From Mesorhizobium sp. WSM3626 (GTDB lineage Bacteria; Pseudomonadota; Alphaproteobacteria; Rhizobiales; Rhizobiaceae): a stretch of DNA of 45,523 nucleotides. Where the stretch lies: the NCBI RefSeq assembly GCF_000513935.1, contig NZ_AZUY01000049.1, forward strand, positions 863 through 46,385, in the 5' to 3' direction. Under the pieces are notes generated by a model. The model saw only the letters and a list, made by a program, of their open reading frames with translations. It ran no database searches and had not been told where the DNA came from. Shown here in pieces: positions 25,792 through 37,295 of this stretch. Each line of letters starts with the position of its first letter. Positions within the stretch are counted from its first letter, which is position 1. A program made the translations under genes and the position numbers.

Positions 25792-26577
25792 CTATTGGGC
25801 CGGCGCCGCGCCGACCTGGCCGGCGACTTCCTGGTCCAGTTCCGCCAGGAAATCGGTGATGCGCGCGGCATTGTCGCCAAGATCGTGGCGGCCGTAACGC
25901 GAGGCAGATCGCATATCAACGATGACCGTGTCGCCGTCATCCCTCACGCGAATGGCGACGTCCGCAGGAAGACCAAGAACGAAGCTCGAGGCGATGGCGG
26001 TAATGGTCACCTCTGTCTGCCCGGCGAGTTCGGGATAAGGCTCCGAAAGGTCCCAGCCGCGCCGGTCGAGCACGGTTTCAACGGCATTGACGACGGTCTC
26101 GAATGGTAGGTTGTAGCTGCGTGCGGTGACCAATGGATAGCTGTCGGTCTGCAATGTCTGCTCACCCGGCGTCGGCGGGGACAGCACGTTCATGTCCCTG
26201 GTCCGATCACCGACATCAAGCGCGGGCGGTTCATCGAAATCGGTCGAGATGTCGCGCAGTGGCGGATAGATCGTCGCCCAGTAGGCGGCAACGCCGTAGG
26301 GGGTGAGCACCAGCAGTGCCAGCAAGGCGCCGACGGTGAGATCACGGCCACCACGGTCACCAAAATTCCACAGCCTTGCAAAGGCCAGGCCGGCAAACAG
26401 CAGCGCCAGCGCCGCCAGCAGGGCGACAATGCCCAGCACCCACAGGAACACCGGCGTTTGGACGAGGCCGAAGCGATGGCCGACAAAGTTCGTCAGCAAA
26501 AGCACCATCGAAAAGGCGGCCGTGCGCCGCGACCAGCCGGCAGCCTTCGACGTTTGCCGTTCGGGAATGCTAACCAT
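25792..26577 (-). CDS. DUF1499 family membrane protein
   Basis: 261 residues. Three hydrophobic segments at about residues 20-38, 43-67 and 80-102 anchor the protein. The C-terminal part (about 145-255) has the DUF1499 pattern: YPLVTARSYNLPFETVVNAVE, WDLSEPYPE, VTITAIASSFVLGLPADVAIRV and MRSASRYGRHDLGDNAARI. Function is unknown. It starts about 80 bases after the acyl-CoA ligase gene on the same strand and may be cotranscribed. Confidence 0.85.
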   Translation of the reverse strand: MVSIPERQTSKAAGWSRRTAAFSMVLLLTNFVGHRFGLVQTPVFLWVLGIVALLAALALLFAGLAFARLWNFGDRGGRDLTVGALLALLVLTPYGVAAYWATIYPPLRDISTDFDEPPALDVGDRTRDMNVLSPPTPGEQTLQTDSYPLVTARSYNLPFETVVNAVETVLDRRGWDLSEPYPELAGQTEVTITAIASSFVLGLPADVAIRVRDDGDTVIVDMRSASRYGRHDLGDNAARITDFLAELDQEVAGQVGAAPAQ

Positions 26578-26657
26578 TATGCTCTGCGCTGCCCCAACCC
26601 GGATGGAGGTTTAGTGCCTTTTTGCGGCGGCTTGAAGCCGAAACACGCAACATCCCC

Positions 26658-28286
<1,629 letters not shown>

Positions 28287-28606
28287 GCCGTTCCCTCCCT
28301 CACGCTTTTCACGTCGCGCTTTTGATCGCATTGTGAAGCGAACCGGCGAATTGTCCAGCCACCTACGGGCGCAGCGGACGAAAGTCGGAGTTCGACCTGT
28401 ATTTGGCAAACGATTGAATCCGGACGCTTTTTGATTTCGTTTGGCGGGCCTTGCTGCCATTCGAGTGACAGGGGCTTCAAATACATTACGTCGGCGCAAA
28501 CTCTCGTGATCGGACCAACCGCAAAAAGTGTCATAATCCGGCCATCGTCGGTGTTAAACTTCGTTAACGGGCAAAGGGGTGCGATTGGCGACTGAGAGAG
28601 GTTCGC
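28287..28606. other. Divergent intergenic region
   Basis: About 320 bases between the divergent acyl-CoA ligase gene and the gene at 28607. It presumably holds both promoters. GTTAAACTTCGTTAAC near 28553-28568 is a short inverted motif. No gene or RNA is seen. Confidence 0.4.
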
Positions 28607-28960
28607 ATGGACGCGCTCGACGATAAGGTTCTCGAGAGTACGCTTGCCAAAAGCCTGGCCGATCTGGTGCCGGACGAAAAGACTGTTTCCGAAGACGAGT
28701 TCGTAGAAGTTGTCGGCGGCGCGCTGGAAGCGGTCGGCGGCACGCTGCTGTTCAAGATGTGCGTCCAGAACGAAGGGGAAGGCCAGCATGTCGCGGCGGC
28801 ATCCGTCGGCGATGGCGGCAATCGCCAGTTCCTGCTGCTCACCTTGCCAACCGGCGGCGGGGCGCTGAAAGTCGAGACCATTTCCAGAAGCAGCAATCCG
28901 GTGGCGGGCATCGCGGCCGCCTATGCCGGGCTGATGGATGCCTTCAAAACCGCCGCCTGA
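28607..28960 (+). CDS. Hypothetical acidic protein (117 residues)
   Basis: I do not recognise a family. It is a soluble, acidic protein starting MDALDDKVLESTLAKSLADL, with Gly-rich turns (VVGGALEAVGGTLLF, LPTGGGALKVE) and no signal peptide. AGAGG lies 5 bases before the ATG. Codon use matches the core genes, supporting a real conserved gene. It is followed after 130 bases by the DUF427 gene on the same strand. Confidence 0.7.
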   Translation: MDALDDKVLESTLAKSLADLVPDEKTVSEDEFVEVVGGALEAVGGTLLFKMCVQNEGEGQHVAAASVGDGGNRQFLLLTLPTGGGALKVETISRSSNPVAGIAAAYAGLMDAFKTAA

Positions 28961-29090
28961 ATTTCCGCGGCCATGAGAAGGCAATCTTCGCGCCACGCAC
29001 GGGCGCATGGCGTCTGTTTTGTTTGTGACTACGGGTCTTGCGCAATCCGGCCGTCCACCACACTTTAGGTCGGGGCAAGGAGGAACCAGC

Positions 29091-29480
29091 ATGGACAAGA
29101 TCGCCAACCCGGCACCCGGCTTCCAGCGCAATCCCGACAAGATCATCACGATAGAGCCCTATTCCGGCACCGTCACGGTCCGCGCCGGCGATACCGTCAT
29201 CGCGTCGTCCGCGAGGGCGAAGGTGCTGACGGAGGCCCCCTACCCCGCCGCCTTCTACATTCCGTTCGCCGACATCGATTTCGACAAACTCAGCCGAACG
29301 GACCACGCGACCCACTGCCCCTATAAGGGTGACGCCAGCTATTGGAGCGTGCTGCCGGCGGGCGAAGCGGGCAAGGACGCGATGTGGGCCTACCGCCAGC
29401 CGTACGACGAGATGACCGAGATCCGCGACCACGGCGCGTTCTATGCCAGCAAGGTCACCATCGAAGCCAAGCCGGACTGA
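29091..29480 (+). CDS. DUF427 domain protein
   Basis: 129 residues. The pattern ITIEPYSGTVTVRAGDTVIASS, LTEAPYPAAFYIPFADIDF, HATHCPYKGDASYWSV and WAYRQPYDEMTEIRDHGAFY is the DUF427 fold, a small beta-rich domain of unknown function with conserved Cys, Lys and Tyr. AAGGAGG stands 7 bases before ATG 29091, fixing the start; the frame is open further upstream but has no ribosome site there. A hairpin follows the gene. Confidence 0.92.
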   Translation: MDKIANPAPGFQRNPDKIITIEPYSGTVTVRAGDTVIASSARAKVLTEAPYPAAFYIPFADIDFDKLSRTDHATHCPYKGDASYWSVLPAGEAGKDAMWAYRQPYDEMTEIRDHGAFYASKVTIEAKPD

Positions 29481-29547
29481 ACGCTTCGGCCCGACGCACT
29501 TAAGGGTGCATTGAGATTCGGTTCATGCCCAGTCGTTAGAGCGGTTC

Positions 29548-29574
29548 GGCGGTTCTATCAAACACTGAACCGCC
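29548..29574. terminator. Bidirectional hairpin terminator between convergent genes
   Basis: GGCGGTTC (29548-29555) and GAACCGCC (29567-29574) form a perfect 8-bp stem with an 11-base loop. It abuts the stop of the convergent deacetylase gene and follows the DUF427 gene. No long T-run follows. The motif resembles palindromes that recur between rhizobial genes, so it may be a dispersed repeat acting as terminator. Confidence 0.55.
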
Positions 29575-30315
29575 CTACTCAGTGGTGCCGTGATCGCCCG
29601 TCCCGTCGGCGTCGTCGAGCCGCACGAAGGTCATGCCCTTGTCCTTGAGTGCCAGCAGGCCCTGCACCACGCCCTCGCCGGCGGCGTGGGTCGGCTGGTT
29701 GATGTGCGAGATAATGACGTCGCCATCCTTGGCAGCGGCGATACGCCTGGCGGTTTCCTTGGCGCCGAGCAGCGAGCCGCCGTCGCCATTGATCGAGAAG
29801 CCGGCAATCTTGAAGCCCAGCTTGCGAATCATCGCGATGGCCGAGGGGCTGTATTCGGCGGTTGCGCCACGGAACCATTTCGGCGCCGGCTCGCCGGTCG
29901 TGGCCAGAGCCGCGGCCCCTGACTCGACCTCGGCGAGCACAGCCTCCGGGCTGCCGGCGCTGCTTATGCCATAGATCTTCCGTGGCGTGTCGACCGCCGG
30001 AACATGGCGACCGCCGTGATTTTCCAGTTCGAACAGGTCGGGATGCGCCCGCATGATCGCGACGGCATCGGCGTTGCGCTTCAGCCAGATGCCGGTGACG
30101 AAAATGGTGGCCGGTATCTTGTTGTCCACCAGCGCCGAGAGAATGCGCGTGTCGGTCTTGCCGCCGCAGGCATCGAGCGTGAGCGCAACGCGGCCGGTTC
30201 CGCTTGCAGCCGGATTGATGTGCAGCGTGGGTTCGACCAGCGGCGCGGCATGGGCACCGGATATCAGCGCCGCCGACATGGCGATCGTGCAGAGATGTTT
30301 TTGCAGCAGACGCAT
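29575..30315 (-). CDS. Secreted polysaccharide deacetylase family protein
   Basis: 246 residues with a signal peptide (MRLLQKHLCTIAMSAALISGAHA, cleavage before APLVEP). A NodB-type fold follows: RVALTLDACGGKTD carries the first Asp, ELENHGGRHVP the metal-binding HxxxH, WFRGATAEYS and ISHINQPTHAAGEG later motifs. It would remove N- or O-acetyl groups from a polysaccharide or peptidoglycan in the periplasm. Instead of the common TFDDGP it has TLDACGG, a known divergent subgroup. ATG 30315 is used; a TTG directly before it is possible. Confidence 0.88.
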   Translation of the reverse strand: MRLLQKHLCTIAMSAALISGAHAAPLVEPTLHINPAASGTGRVALTLDACGGKTDTRILSALVDNKIPATIFVTGIWLKRNADAVAIMRAHPDLFELENHGGRHVPAVDTPRKIYGISSAGSPEAVLAEVESGAAALATTGEPAPKWFRGATAEYSPSAIAMIRKLGFKIAGFSINGDGGSLLGAKETARRIAAAKDGDVIISHINQPTHAAGEGVVQGLLALKDKGMTFVRLDDADGTGDHGTTE

Positions 30316-30484
30316 CAAACCAAATTCCCGAAACCAAATTCTCGGCCGGCGACTTCAAGCCGCCATCCCAAAAAACCCGCATGAAGGCGGAAATCGGACG
30401 AGGGATAGCAGAAAAACGCCTGGCGCGGCAATTTGACCTCCGGCTTGGTGAACATTCGGCGACAGTCTTGCCGACCGATCGCCC

Positions 30485-31654
30485 TCAGACAACGCGTTCC
30501 TTTTTCAGATCGGTGCGTGCGAGGATCTCGCGCACGGCGTCGACGACCGGCTTCACCTCCAGACGCCAGACACAGCAAGCCTTGCTGGGGTCGGACCGGC
30601 GACACAAATCCCTGGCCACGCAATCGCAGGGCATTGACGGCCGAAGCGCGATGCTGGGCACGCCGACAGGTCCCCAGCGCGACGGATGCGTCAGGCCGAA
30701 AAGGCCGACAACCGGGGTACCCGCGGCAGCCGCCATGTGCATCGGGCCGCTTTCGTTGCCGAGAAACAGCCGGGCCTGTTCCAGGACCGCCAGCAGGCTC
30801 TCGAGCGAAAGCGCTCCGACCAGATCGACCACCGGCGTCACGGTCCCGGAAACGATCCGCGCGGCGGTTTCACGTTCGCCTGGCCCTCCCACCAGGACGA
30901 CGCCCAGTCCGGTTTCGACCGCAACCTGGTCAATTGCCTCGGCAAACCGTTCCGGCTGCCATTGCCGGCCCTTGAAACTCGCGCCCGCATGGACGGCGAC
31001 GAAGGCGTTCGGGTGGATATCGTGCGTGCCCAGAAGCGCCAGGGCTTTCGTGGCCTCGAATGTCGGCGGCTGGATGCTCGGTACCGTCACGCGCAAATCG
31101 ATGCCGAGTGCTTCAAGAGGGGAGAGATAGCGATAGACAAAATGCTGCCCGCCAAACCCGTATGGTTTGGCAAACACATTGGCGGGCTGCCGCTCCAGCA
31201 GCTTCAGCGGCCTCTCGGGAGGATTGTAGCCGACACGCTTCCTGGCGTTGACGAGCCCGCTGACGACCCGAGAGGTCTTGGAATCGGTCAAATCGATCGT
31301 CAGGTCGAAGTGGAAGCGGCGCAGCGCCCGCACCACGGCATAAAGTTCTCTTCCACGTTCCAGCGGGTTGCCTCGCATGCGGGCCCGCCTGAACGCAACC
31401 ACCTCGGAAGCGATGCCATGCGCAAGCACGAAGCTCTCGAAGTGGGCTTCGCAGAGGAATACGATCCTGGCACCGGGGAATTCGAGCTGTAGGTTCCTGG
31501 CGAGCGTCGAGGCGAGGACGATATCGCCTATGAACTTCGTTTGAATAATCAGGATCGAGTGGAACGGAGCGGGTGATATCTGCAACGTCTGTTTCCGGAG
31601 ACAATTGGCGGTCATCCGCAAATTGGTCGCAAACAATGTCGAGATTACGCTCAT
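30485..31654 (-). CDS. Family 9 glycosyltransferase (LPS heptosyltransferase-like)
   Basis: About 389 residues in a GT-B fold. The N-terminal ILIIQTKFIGDIVLASTLARNL is the family opening. In the second domain, VAVHAGASFKGRQW and ESGPMHMAAAAGTPVVGLFG are the ADP-heptose-transferase signatures. The C-terminus has an unusual Cys cluster (CDCVARDLCRRSDPSKACC). It probably transfers a heptose or related sugar to the LPS core at the inner membrane. The start is uncertain: ATG 31654 (MSVISTLF) is used, while ATG 31615 and TTG 31687 are alternatives. It lies 54 bases downstream of ppdK on the same strand. Confidence 0.87.
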   Translation of the reverse strand: MSVISTLFATNLRMTANCLRKQTLQISPAPFHSILIIQTKFIGDIVLASTLARNLQLEFPGARIVFLCEAHFESFVLAHGIASEVVAFRRARMRGNPLERGRELYAVVRALRRFHFDLTIDLTDSKTSRVVSGLVNARKRVGYNPPERPLKLLERQPANVFAKPYGFGGQHFVYRYLSPLEALGIDLRVTVPSIQPPTFEATKALALLGTHDIHPNAFVAVHAGASFKGRQWQPERFAEAIDQVAVETGLGVVLVGGPGERETAARIVSGTVTPVVDLVGALSLESLLAVLEQARLFLGNESGPMHMAAAAGTPVVGLFGLTHPSRWGPVGVPSIALRPSMPCDCVARDLCRRSDPSKACCVWRLEVKPVVDAVREILARTDLKKERVV

Positions 31655-31708
31655 GTCGCCAGCACATTCACGTGAGTTTTCATACAAAACCGTAAGCTTC
31701 GTACCGGT

Positions 31709-34384
<2,676 letters not shown>

Positions 34385-34608
34385 GCTTTGCTCTCCGGTT
34401 GCAGGAGATTGGAAAGATTGGCGAAACGGAAAGCTCCGCCCGTGTCCGACTTCGAGCGATATGATGCTGCAGTGCGAAACGCAAGCGCCGGGCAAGTCGT
34501 GGGGTCGCTACAATCGATTAAGAAAAAGCCATCGCCCGGGATGCGTCAAAAAGACTTGCCGCCTGATGGCTCCATGTCTAGAACATAAAGGGAACAAAGA
34601 GGTGCCTC

Positions 34609-34953
34609 ATGAAACAGCCCGGAAAACTGGACTATCTGGAAATGCCGGCGACCGGCGGCACGCTGGACCGGATGAAAGGCTTCTACAGTGCCGCCTTTGG
34701 CTGGTCGTTCACCGACTATGGACCGACCTATTCGGCCTTTGCGGAGGGGCTGGACGGAGGTTTTCAGGCCGATGCGGAAGAAGCGCCGGCCAAGCCGCTG
34801 CCTGTGCTTTACAGTGAGAATCTGGAAGAAACCCTTCGCGCCGTCGAAAGCGCCGGCGGAACGATCGTCAAGCCGATATTTCCATTCCCCGGTGGTCGAC
34901 GCTTCCACTTTGTCGACCCAGCCGGCAACGAGTTGGCTGTGTGGTCCGTATGA
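34609..34953 (+). CDS. VOC (glyoxalase/bleomycin-resistance fold) family protein
   Basis: 114 residues, one VOC module. LDYLEMPATGGTLDRMKGFY with AAFGWSFTDYG is the first beta-alpha unit; PFPGGRRFHFVDPAGNELAVWS ends the fold with the metal-type Glu. It is a cytoplasmic protein of unknown substrate. AGAGG lies 6 bases before ATG 34609. It is divergent from ppdK. Confidence 0.9.
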   Translation: MKQPGKLDYLEMPATGGTLDRMKGFYSAAFGWSFTDYGPTYSAFAEGLDGGFQADAEEAPAKPLPVLYSENLEETLRAVESAGGTIVKPIFPFPGGRRFHFVDPAGNELAVWSV

Positions 34954-35081
34954 TCCGTTGCGGATCATCTGGCGGCAATCGCGCTGCTGGTCAGCCGGGT
35001 GCCTTCGCGGTCGCTCATAAGCATTGTGCTTTTCGGCTGCTCTGCTAATAACGCGCCCGCACAGCGACTCTGACGGCTTAT

Positions 35082-35156
35082 TGGGGCGTCGCCAAGTGGT
35101 AAGGCATCGGTTTTTGGTACCGACATTCCCAGGTTCGAATCCTGGCGCCCCAGCCA
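35082..35156 (+). tRNA. tRNA-Gln (anticodon TTG)
   Basis: All four stems can be drawn. The acceptor pairs TGGGGCG with CGCCCCA, the anticodon stem TCGGT with ACCGA around loop TTTTGGT (anticodon TTG, reading CAA), and the T arm CCAGG TTCGAAT CCTGG. A G discriminator and an encoded CCA follow. It is 75 bases long. It marks the left edge of a block of small accessory genes; no second copy of its 3' end was found downstream within the window. Confidence 0.96.
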
Positions 35157-35260
35157 TTGTTTATTTATTATTTAGAATCAGCCACTTACACAGAATTCAA
35201 TTTCCTGATGTAGGGTATTCTAGGTCACCTGTTTAGGTTCCTATTCCGCCGAGCTGACCA

Positions 35261-35362
35261 TCACTTTTTCGTCGGCTTTATGACGGGTAGTGTCGTCATC
35301 GTCGTGCCAGCTTGTTCTTTGCTGGAGGTCGGCCTGCGGCCAACCACGGAGATTTTCTTCAT
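35261..35362 (-). CDS. Possible 33-residue basic microprotein
   Basis: ATG 35362 follows AAGGA by about 9 bases. The product starts MKKISVVGRRPTSSKEQAG and ends in IKPTKK, being short and basic. It lies 29 bases downstream of the 40-residue Pro-rich frame on the same strand. No homology is recognised. It could be chance, but the ribosome site and arrangement support it. Confidence 0.3.
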   Translation of the reverse strand: MKKISVVGRRPTSSKEQAGTTMTTLPVIKPTKK

Positions 35363-35391
35363 CGGGACCGATCCTTAAGTCTATTTGGCGG

Positions 35392-35514
35392 TTAACGCTT
35401 TGGCGGTCGAGGCTGTGGCGGCGGACCTATAGGGGTTCCTGTTCCCGGCGTCGGCCGTGAAGGAGTTGGCGTAGGCCCAGGTGACGGAGCAGCGGGACGC
35501 GGGGGCAAGCTCAT
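35392..35514 (-). CDS. Possible 40-residue proline-rich microprotein
   Basis: ATG 35514 has CAGGGA four to nine bases upstream. The product is almost pure Pro/Ser/Thr/Gly/Arg (MSLPPRPAAPSPGPTPTPSR and so on, ending PPPQPRPPKR). It overlaps the upstream Ala/Pro-rich frame by 4 bases (ATGA). Low complexity limits any inference; a flexible linker-like or cell-wall-spanning segment is one reading. It could be the remnant of a larger Pro-rich protein broken by frameshift. Confidence 0.35.
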   Translation of the reverse strand: MSLPPRPAAPSPGPTPTPSRPTPGTGTPIGPPPQPRPPKR

Positions 35515-35660
35515 ATTTTCCCTGTCGTAGTTGGCGTTGTGGCAACTGGCGAGGAGGCCGGAGCGGCTGGCGCCGCAGCCGGCCCTGCTGCTGCGGCTGG
35601 ACTTACGGCGACGGGCGACGAGCTTGGGAACAATGGTCGCGATACGGGTTGACCGGGCAT
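35511..35660 (-). CDS. Possible 49-residue Ala/Pro-rich microprotein
   Basis: It starts MPGQPVSRPLFPSSSPVAVS, then runs through an Ala/Pro block to TTPTTTGKI. The stop overlaps the ATG of the next Pro-rich frame by 4 bases. The frame is open further upstream to 35777, but the sequence before M is not distinctive. The ribosome site is weak (GGTG). It may be one half of a single Pro/Ala-rich protein together with the next frame. Confidence 0.3.
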   Translation of the reverse strand: MPGQPVSRPLFPSSSPVAVSPAAAAGPAAAPAAPASSPVATTPTTTGKI

Positions 35661-35743
35661 GAGTGCACCGTTTGTCGATATTTCTGAATTAGAGACGACG
35701 GCCGTCGCGAATGGATTTACGGTACGCTTCGACATCTCAGACC

Positions 35744-36196
35744 TCATTCGCTCTGATAGGCAAAAATCAGCAGACAAATTGCTCCCATGGCAAACAAAAT
35801 ACCAGACACCGAATTCAATTTACGCGTTACTTTGTCCCAAAAATTGGAAACCTCTACCTCCCAATTTTGAGTCCGCATACAATTATCCAAGTGCTCAATC
35901 GCCACTTCTGCCGCCTTGGAGCTTACAAAGTAGGATAAGACATTGAGCAGAATTGCGAAGACGAACAACGTCCATGACACCACTAAAAACCCAAGAGCAA
36001 CCTTTATATTTTGGTCTTGAAAACCCTTTAGAACTACAAGAGAAAAAGCCAAGGCGCCGGAAGATAGGGTCAGGATTGACTTATCGAATGATGACGATTG
36101 CTCGACACGGATTTCATCCAATCGATTCCTGTGAGCAAAGTATGTCTCCCAGTCCAAACCTGCTGGAGGTTCCGGTGCTTCGCTGGCGTCGCTCAT
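35744..36196 (-). CDS. Small membrane protein of unknown function (150 residues)
   Basis: It has two strong hydrophobic pairs: SILTLSSGALAFSLVVLKGF (about residues 39-58) and VALGFLVVSWTLFVFAILLNVLSYFV (about 66-91), and a final segment VSGILFAMGAICLLIFAY (about 130-147). A soluble charged N-terminus (WETYFAHRNRLDEIRVEQSS) precedes them. The N-terminal E-Q-x-FDKxILTLSSGALA pattern is one I associate with uncharacterised accessory membrane proteins. The gene is clearly less GC-rich than the core, suggesting acquisition. ATG 36196 is preceded by GGACG. Confidence 0.7.
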   Translation of the reverse strand: MSDASEAPEPPAGLDWETYFAHRNRLDEIRVEQSSSFDKSILTLSSGALAFSLVVLKGFQDQNIKVALGFLVVSWTLFVFAILLNVLSYFVSSKAAEVAIEHLDNCMRTQNWEVEVSNFWDKVTRKLNSVSGILFAMGAICLLIFAYQSE

Positions 36197-36230
36197 CTCA
36201 AACGTCCAACACGAGTGATTCGCGATTAGC

Positions 36231-36497
36231 TTAGTCGAAAAGGTCGCGACGCGCTTCAGGGCCCGGTCTCACCAGCAGCCAACGGGCGAAAACCCTATAG
36301 ACGCACGTTTGCCGAAGCTCGAAGGCTACGATGATTGCAGCCATATAGCGAGTGGTGCCGCCAACCATTGGCAACCTATCCGGTCCCGTGTGGGCTGGAT
36401 ACGCGCCACTCCTGCCTATTAGGTAAGAAACCGCCCACCAGGGCAGAAAGCATTCAATATGATCGAACTCGTTTTCCGAGCGGCCATTGATCCGCAC
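36231..36497 (-). CDS. Doubtful 88-residue ORF
   Basis: Open from GTG 36497; an AAGGA lies 13 bases upstream, too far to be convincing. The product has several Trp and Arg and a weakly hydrophobic stretch (TRYMAAIIVAFEL). It lies 34 bases upstream of the membrane protein gene on the same strand. No family is recognised. Confidence 0.22.
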   Translation of the reverse strand: MRINGRSENEFDHIECFLPWWAVSYLIGRSGAYPAHTGPDRLPMVGGTTRYMAAIIVAFELRQTCVYRVFARWLLVRPGPEARRDLFD

Positions 36498-36602
36498 CTA
36501 GTCAGTATGATCCTTGTGCTGCTCATCACAACAATGCATCAAAGAGAAGGACGGGTCGAACCTCGTCCTTCTCATACATCGTAAGTTAATCCCGGAGGGG
36601 AC

Positions 36603-36851
36603 ATGCAAACTATCGTAAGGCAAAAATTGTCTGAGGCCGGGATGCTCGGGGTGATCCTAATGATCGTAGGGCCGGTCGTGGCGGGGTTTGCATTCTTGTC
36701 GATCGCGTCGGCGGGCCGGTCGTTGACTGGCGTGGCGCCTGACGTGACATGGCTCTACATCGTCGCCATGGTCGGCAGCATGGCGACGATCTTGTCGCTG
36801 CCGTTCGTGATCGTCGGCAGGCGCTACATTGCCGAGGGTGTTGCTCAATAG
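36603..36851 (+). CDS. Small two-helix membrane protein (82 residues)
   Basis: ATG 36603 follows CGGAGGGGAC, a near-perfect ribosome site. Two membrane segments are visible: MLGVILMIVGPVVAGFAFLSI (about residues 14-34) and WLYIVAMVGSMATILSLPFVIV (about 50-71), ending in a short basic and acidic tail. No domain is recognised. A strong hairpin 15 bases after the stop suggests a single-gene transcript. Confidence 0.65.
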   Translation: MQTIVRQKLSEAGMLGVILMIVGPVVAGFAFLSIASAGRSLTGVAPDVTWLYIVAMVGSMATILSLPFVIVGRRYIAEGVAQ

Positions 36852-36866
36852 CAGGTTCCAGCAAGC

Positions 36867-36898
36867 CGAAAGGGCGCGGTGTGATCCGCGCCCTTTCG
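36867..36898 (+). terminator. Strong hairpin, probable terminator
   Basis: CGAAAGGGCGCGG (36867-36879) pairs with CCGCGCCCTTTCG (36886-36898) around a 6-base loop, 13 perfect base pairs. The stem can extend with a bulged C. It stands right behind the small membrane protein gene and before the convergent ORF. A true T-tract is lacking (CTTCTCC follows). Confidence 0.7.
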
Positions 36899-36916
36899 CT
36901 TCTCCATATCCCTCGC

Positions 36917-37108
36917 CTATGGCCTCAGGTCGACGTAGCTTTTTGGAACCACTCCAGCACCCAAGAGAGCGTTCGTGATGATCTTGTCGCGTTCTTCTCT
37001 TATGCCGGTCGCATTGAGGACGGTTTCGACAAGAGCACCAAATTCTAGATCGTCGATTAAATGCCCCTCCCTCTGGCAGCGTGTCCTCTCAAGTTTCGAC
37101 GCCGGCAC
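36917..37108 (-). CDS. Small protein of unknown function (63 residues)
   Basis: GTG 37108 is preceded by GGAGG with 6-base spacing, a strong signal. The product has a basic N-terminus (MPASKLERTRCQREGH) and a C-terminal half that looks protein-like: IDDLEFGALVETVLNATGIREE, then KIITNALLGAGVVPKSYVDLRP. It is convergent with the small membrane protein gene and divergent from the TolC-like gene. No family is recognised. Confidence 0.5.
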   Translation of the reverse strand: MPASKLERTRCQREGHLIDDLEFGALVETVLNATGIREERDKIITNALLGAGVVPKSYVDLRP

Positions 37109-37295
37109 TTGATCCCTCCGACATCTCAAATGTGTGCTATTTTTGCTACATTTTCTGGCCGTCTGCCCAAAATCTATCGTTTAGTCACAGCTTAATAATG
37201 AAACGTCCACGTTAATTTGTAAGATAGCGAACAAAGCTAGGCGCCGAGCCCGGCTGGGGCGCCCTAAAAAAGGGCGGGGAAACGTGGGTGGGAAA

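Noticed and set aside
35132..35156. tRNA-Gln 3' end as a proven attachment site
   Set aside because: No second copy of this sequence and no integrase gene are visible in the window.
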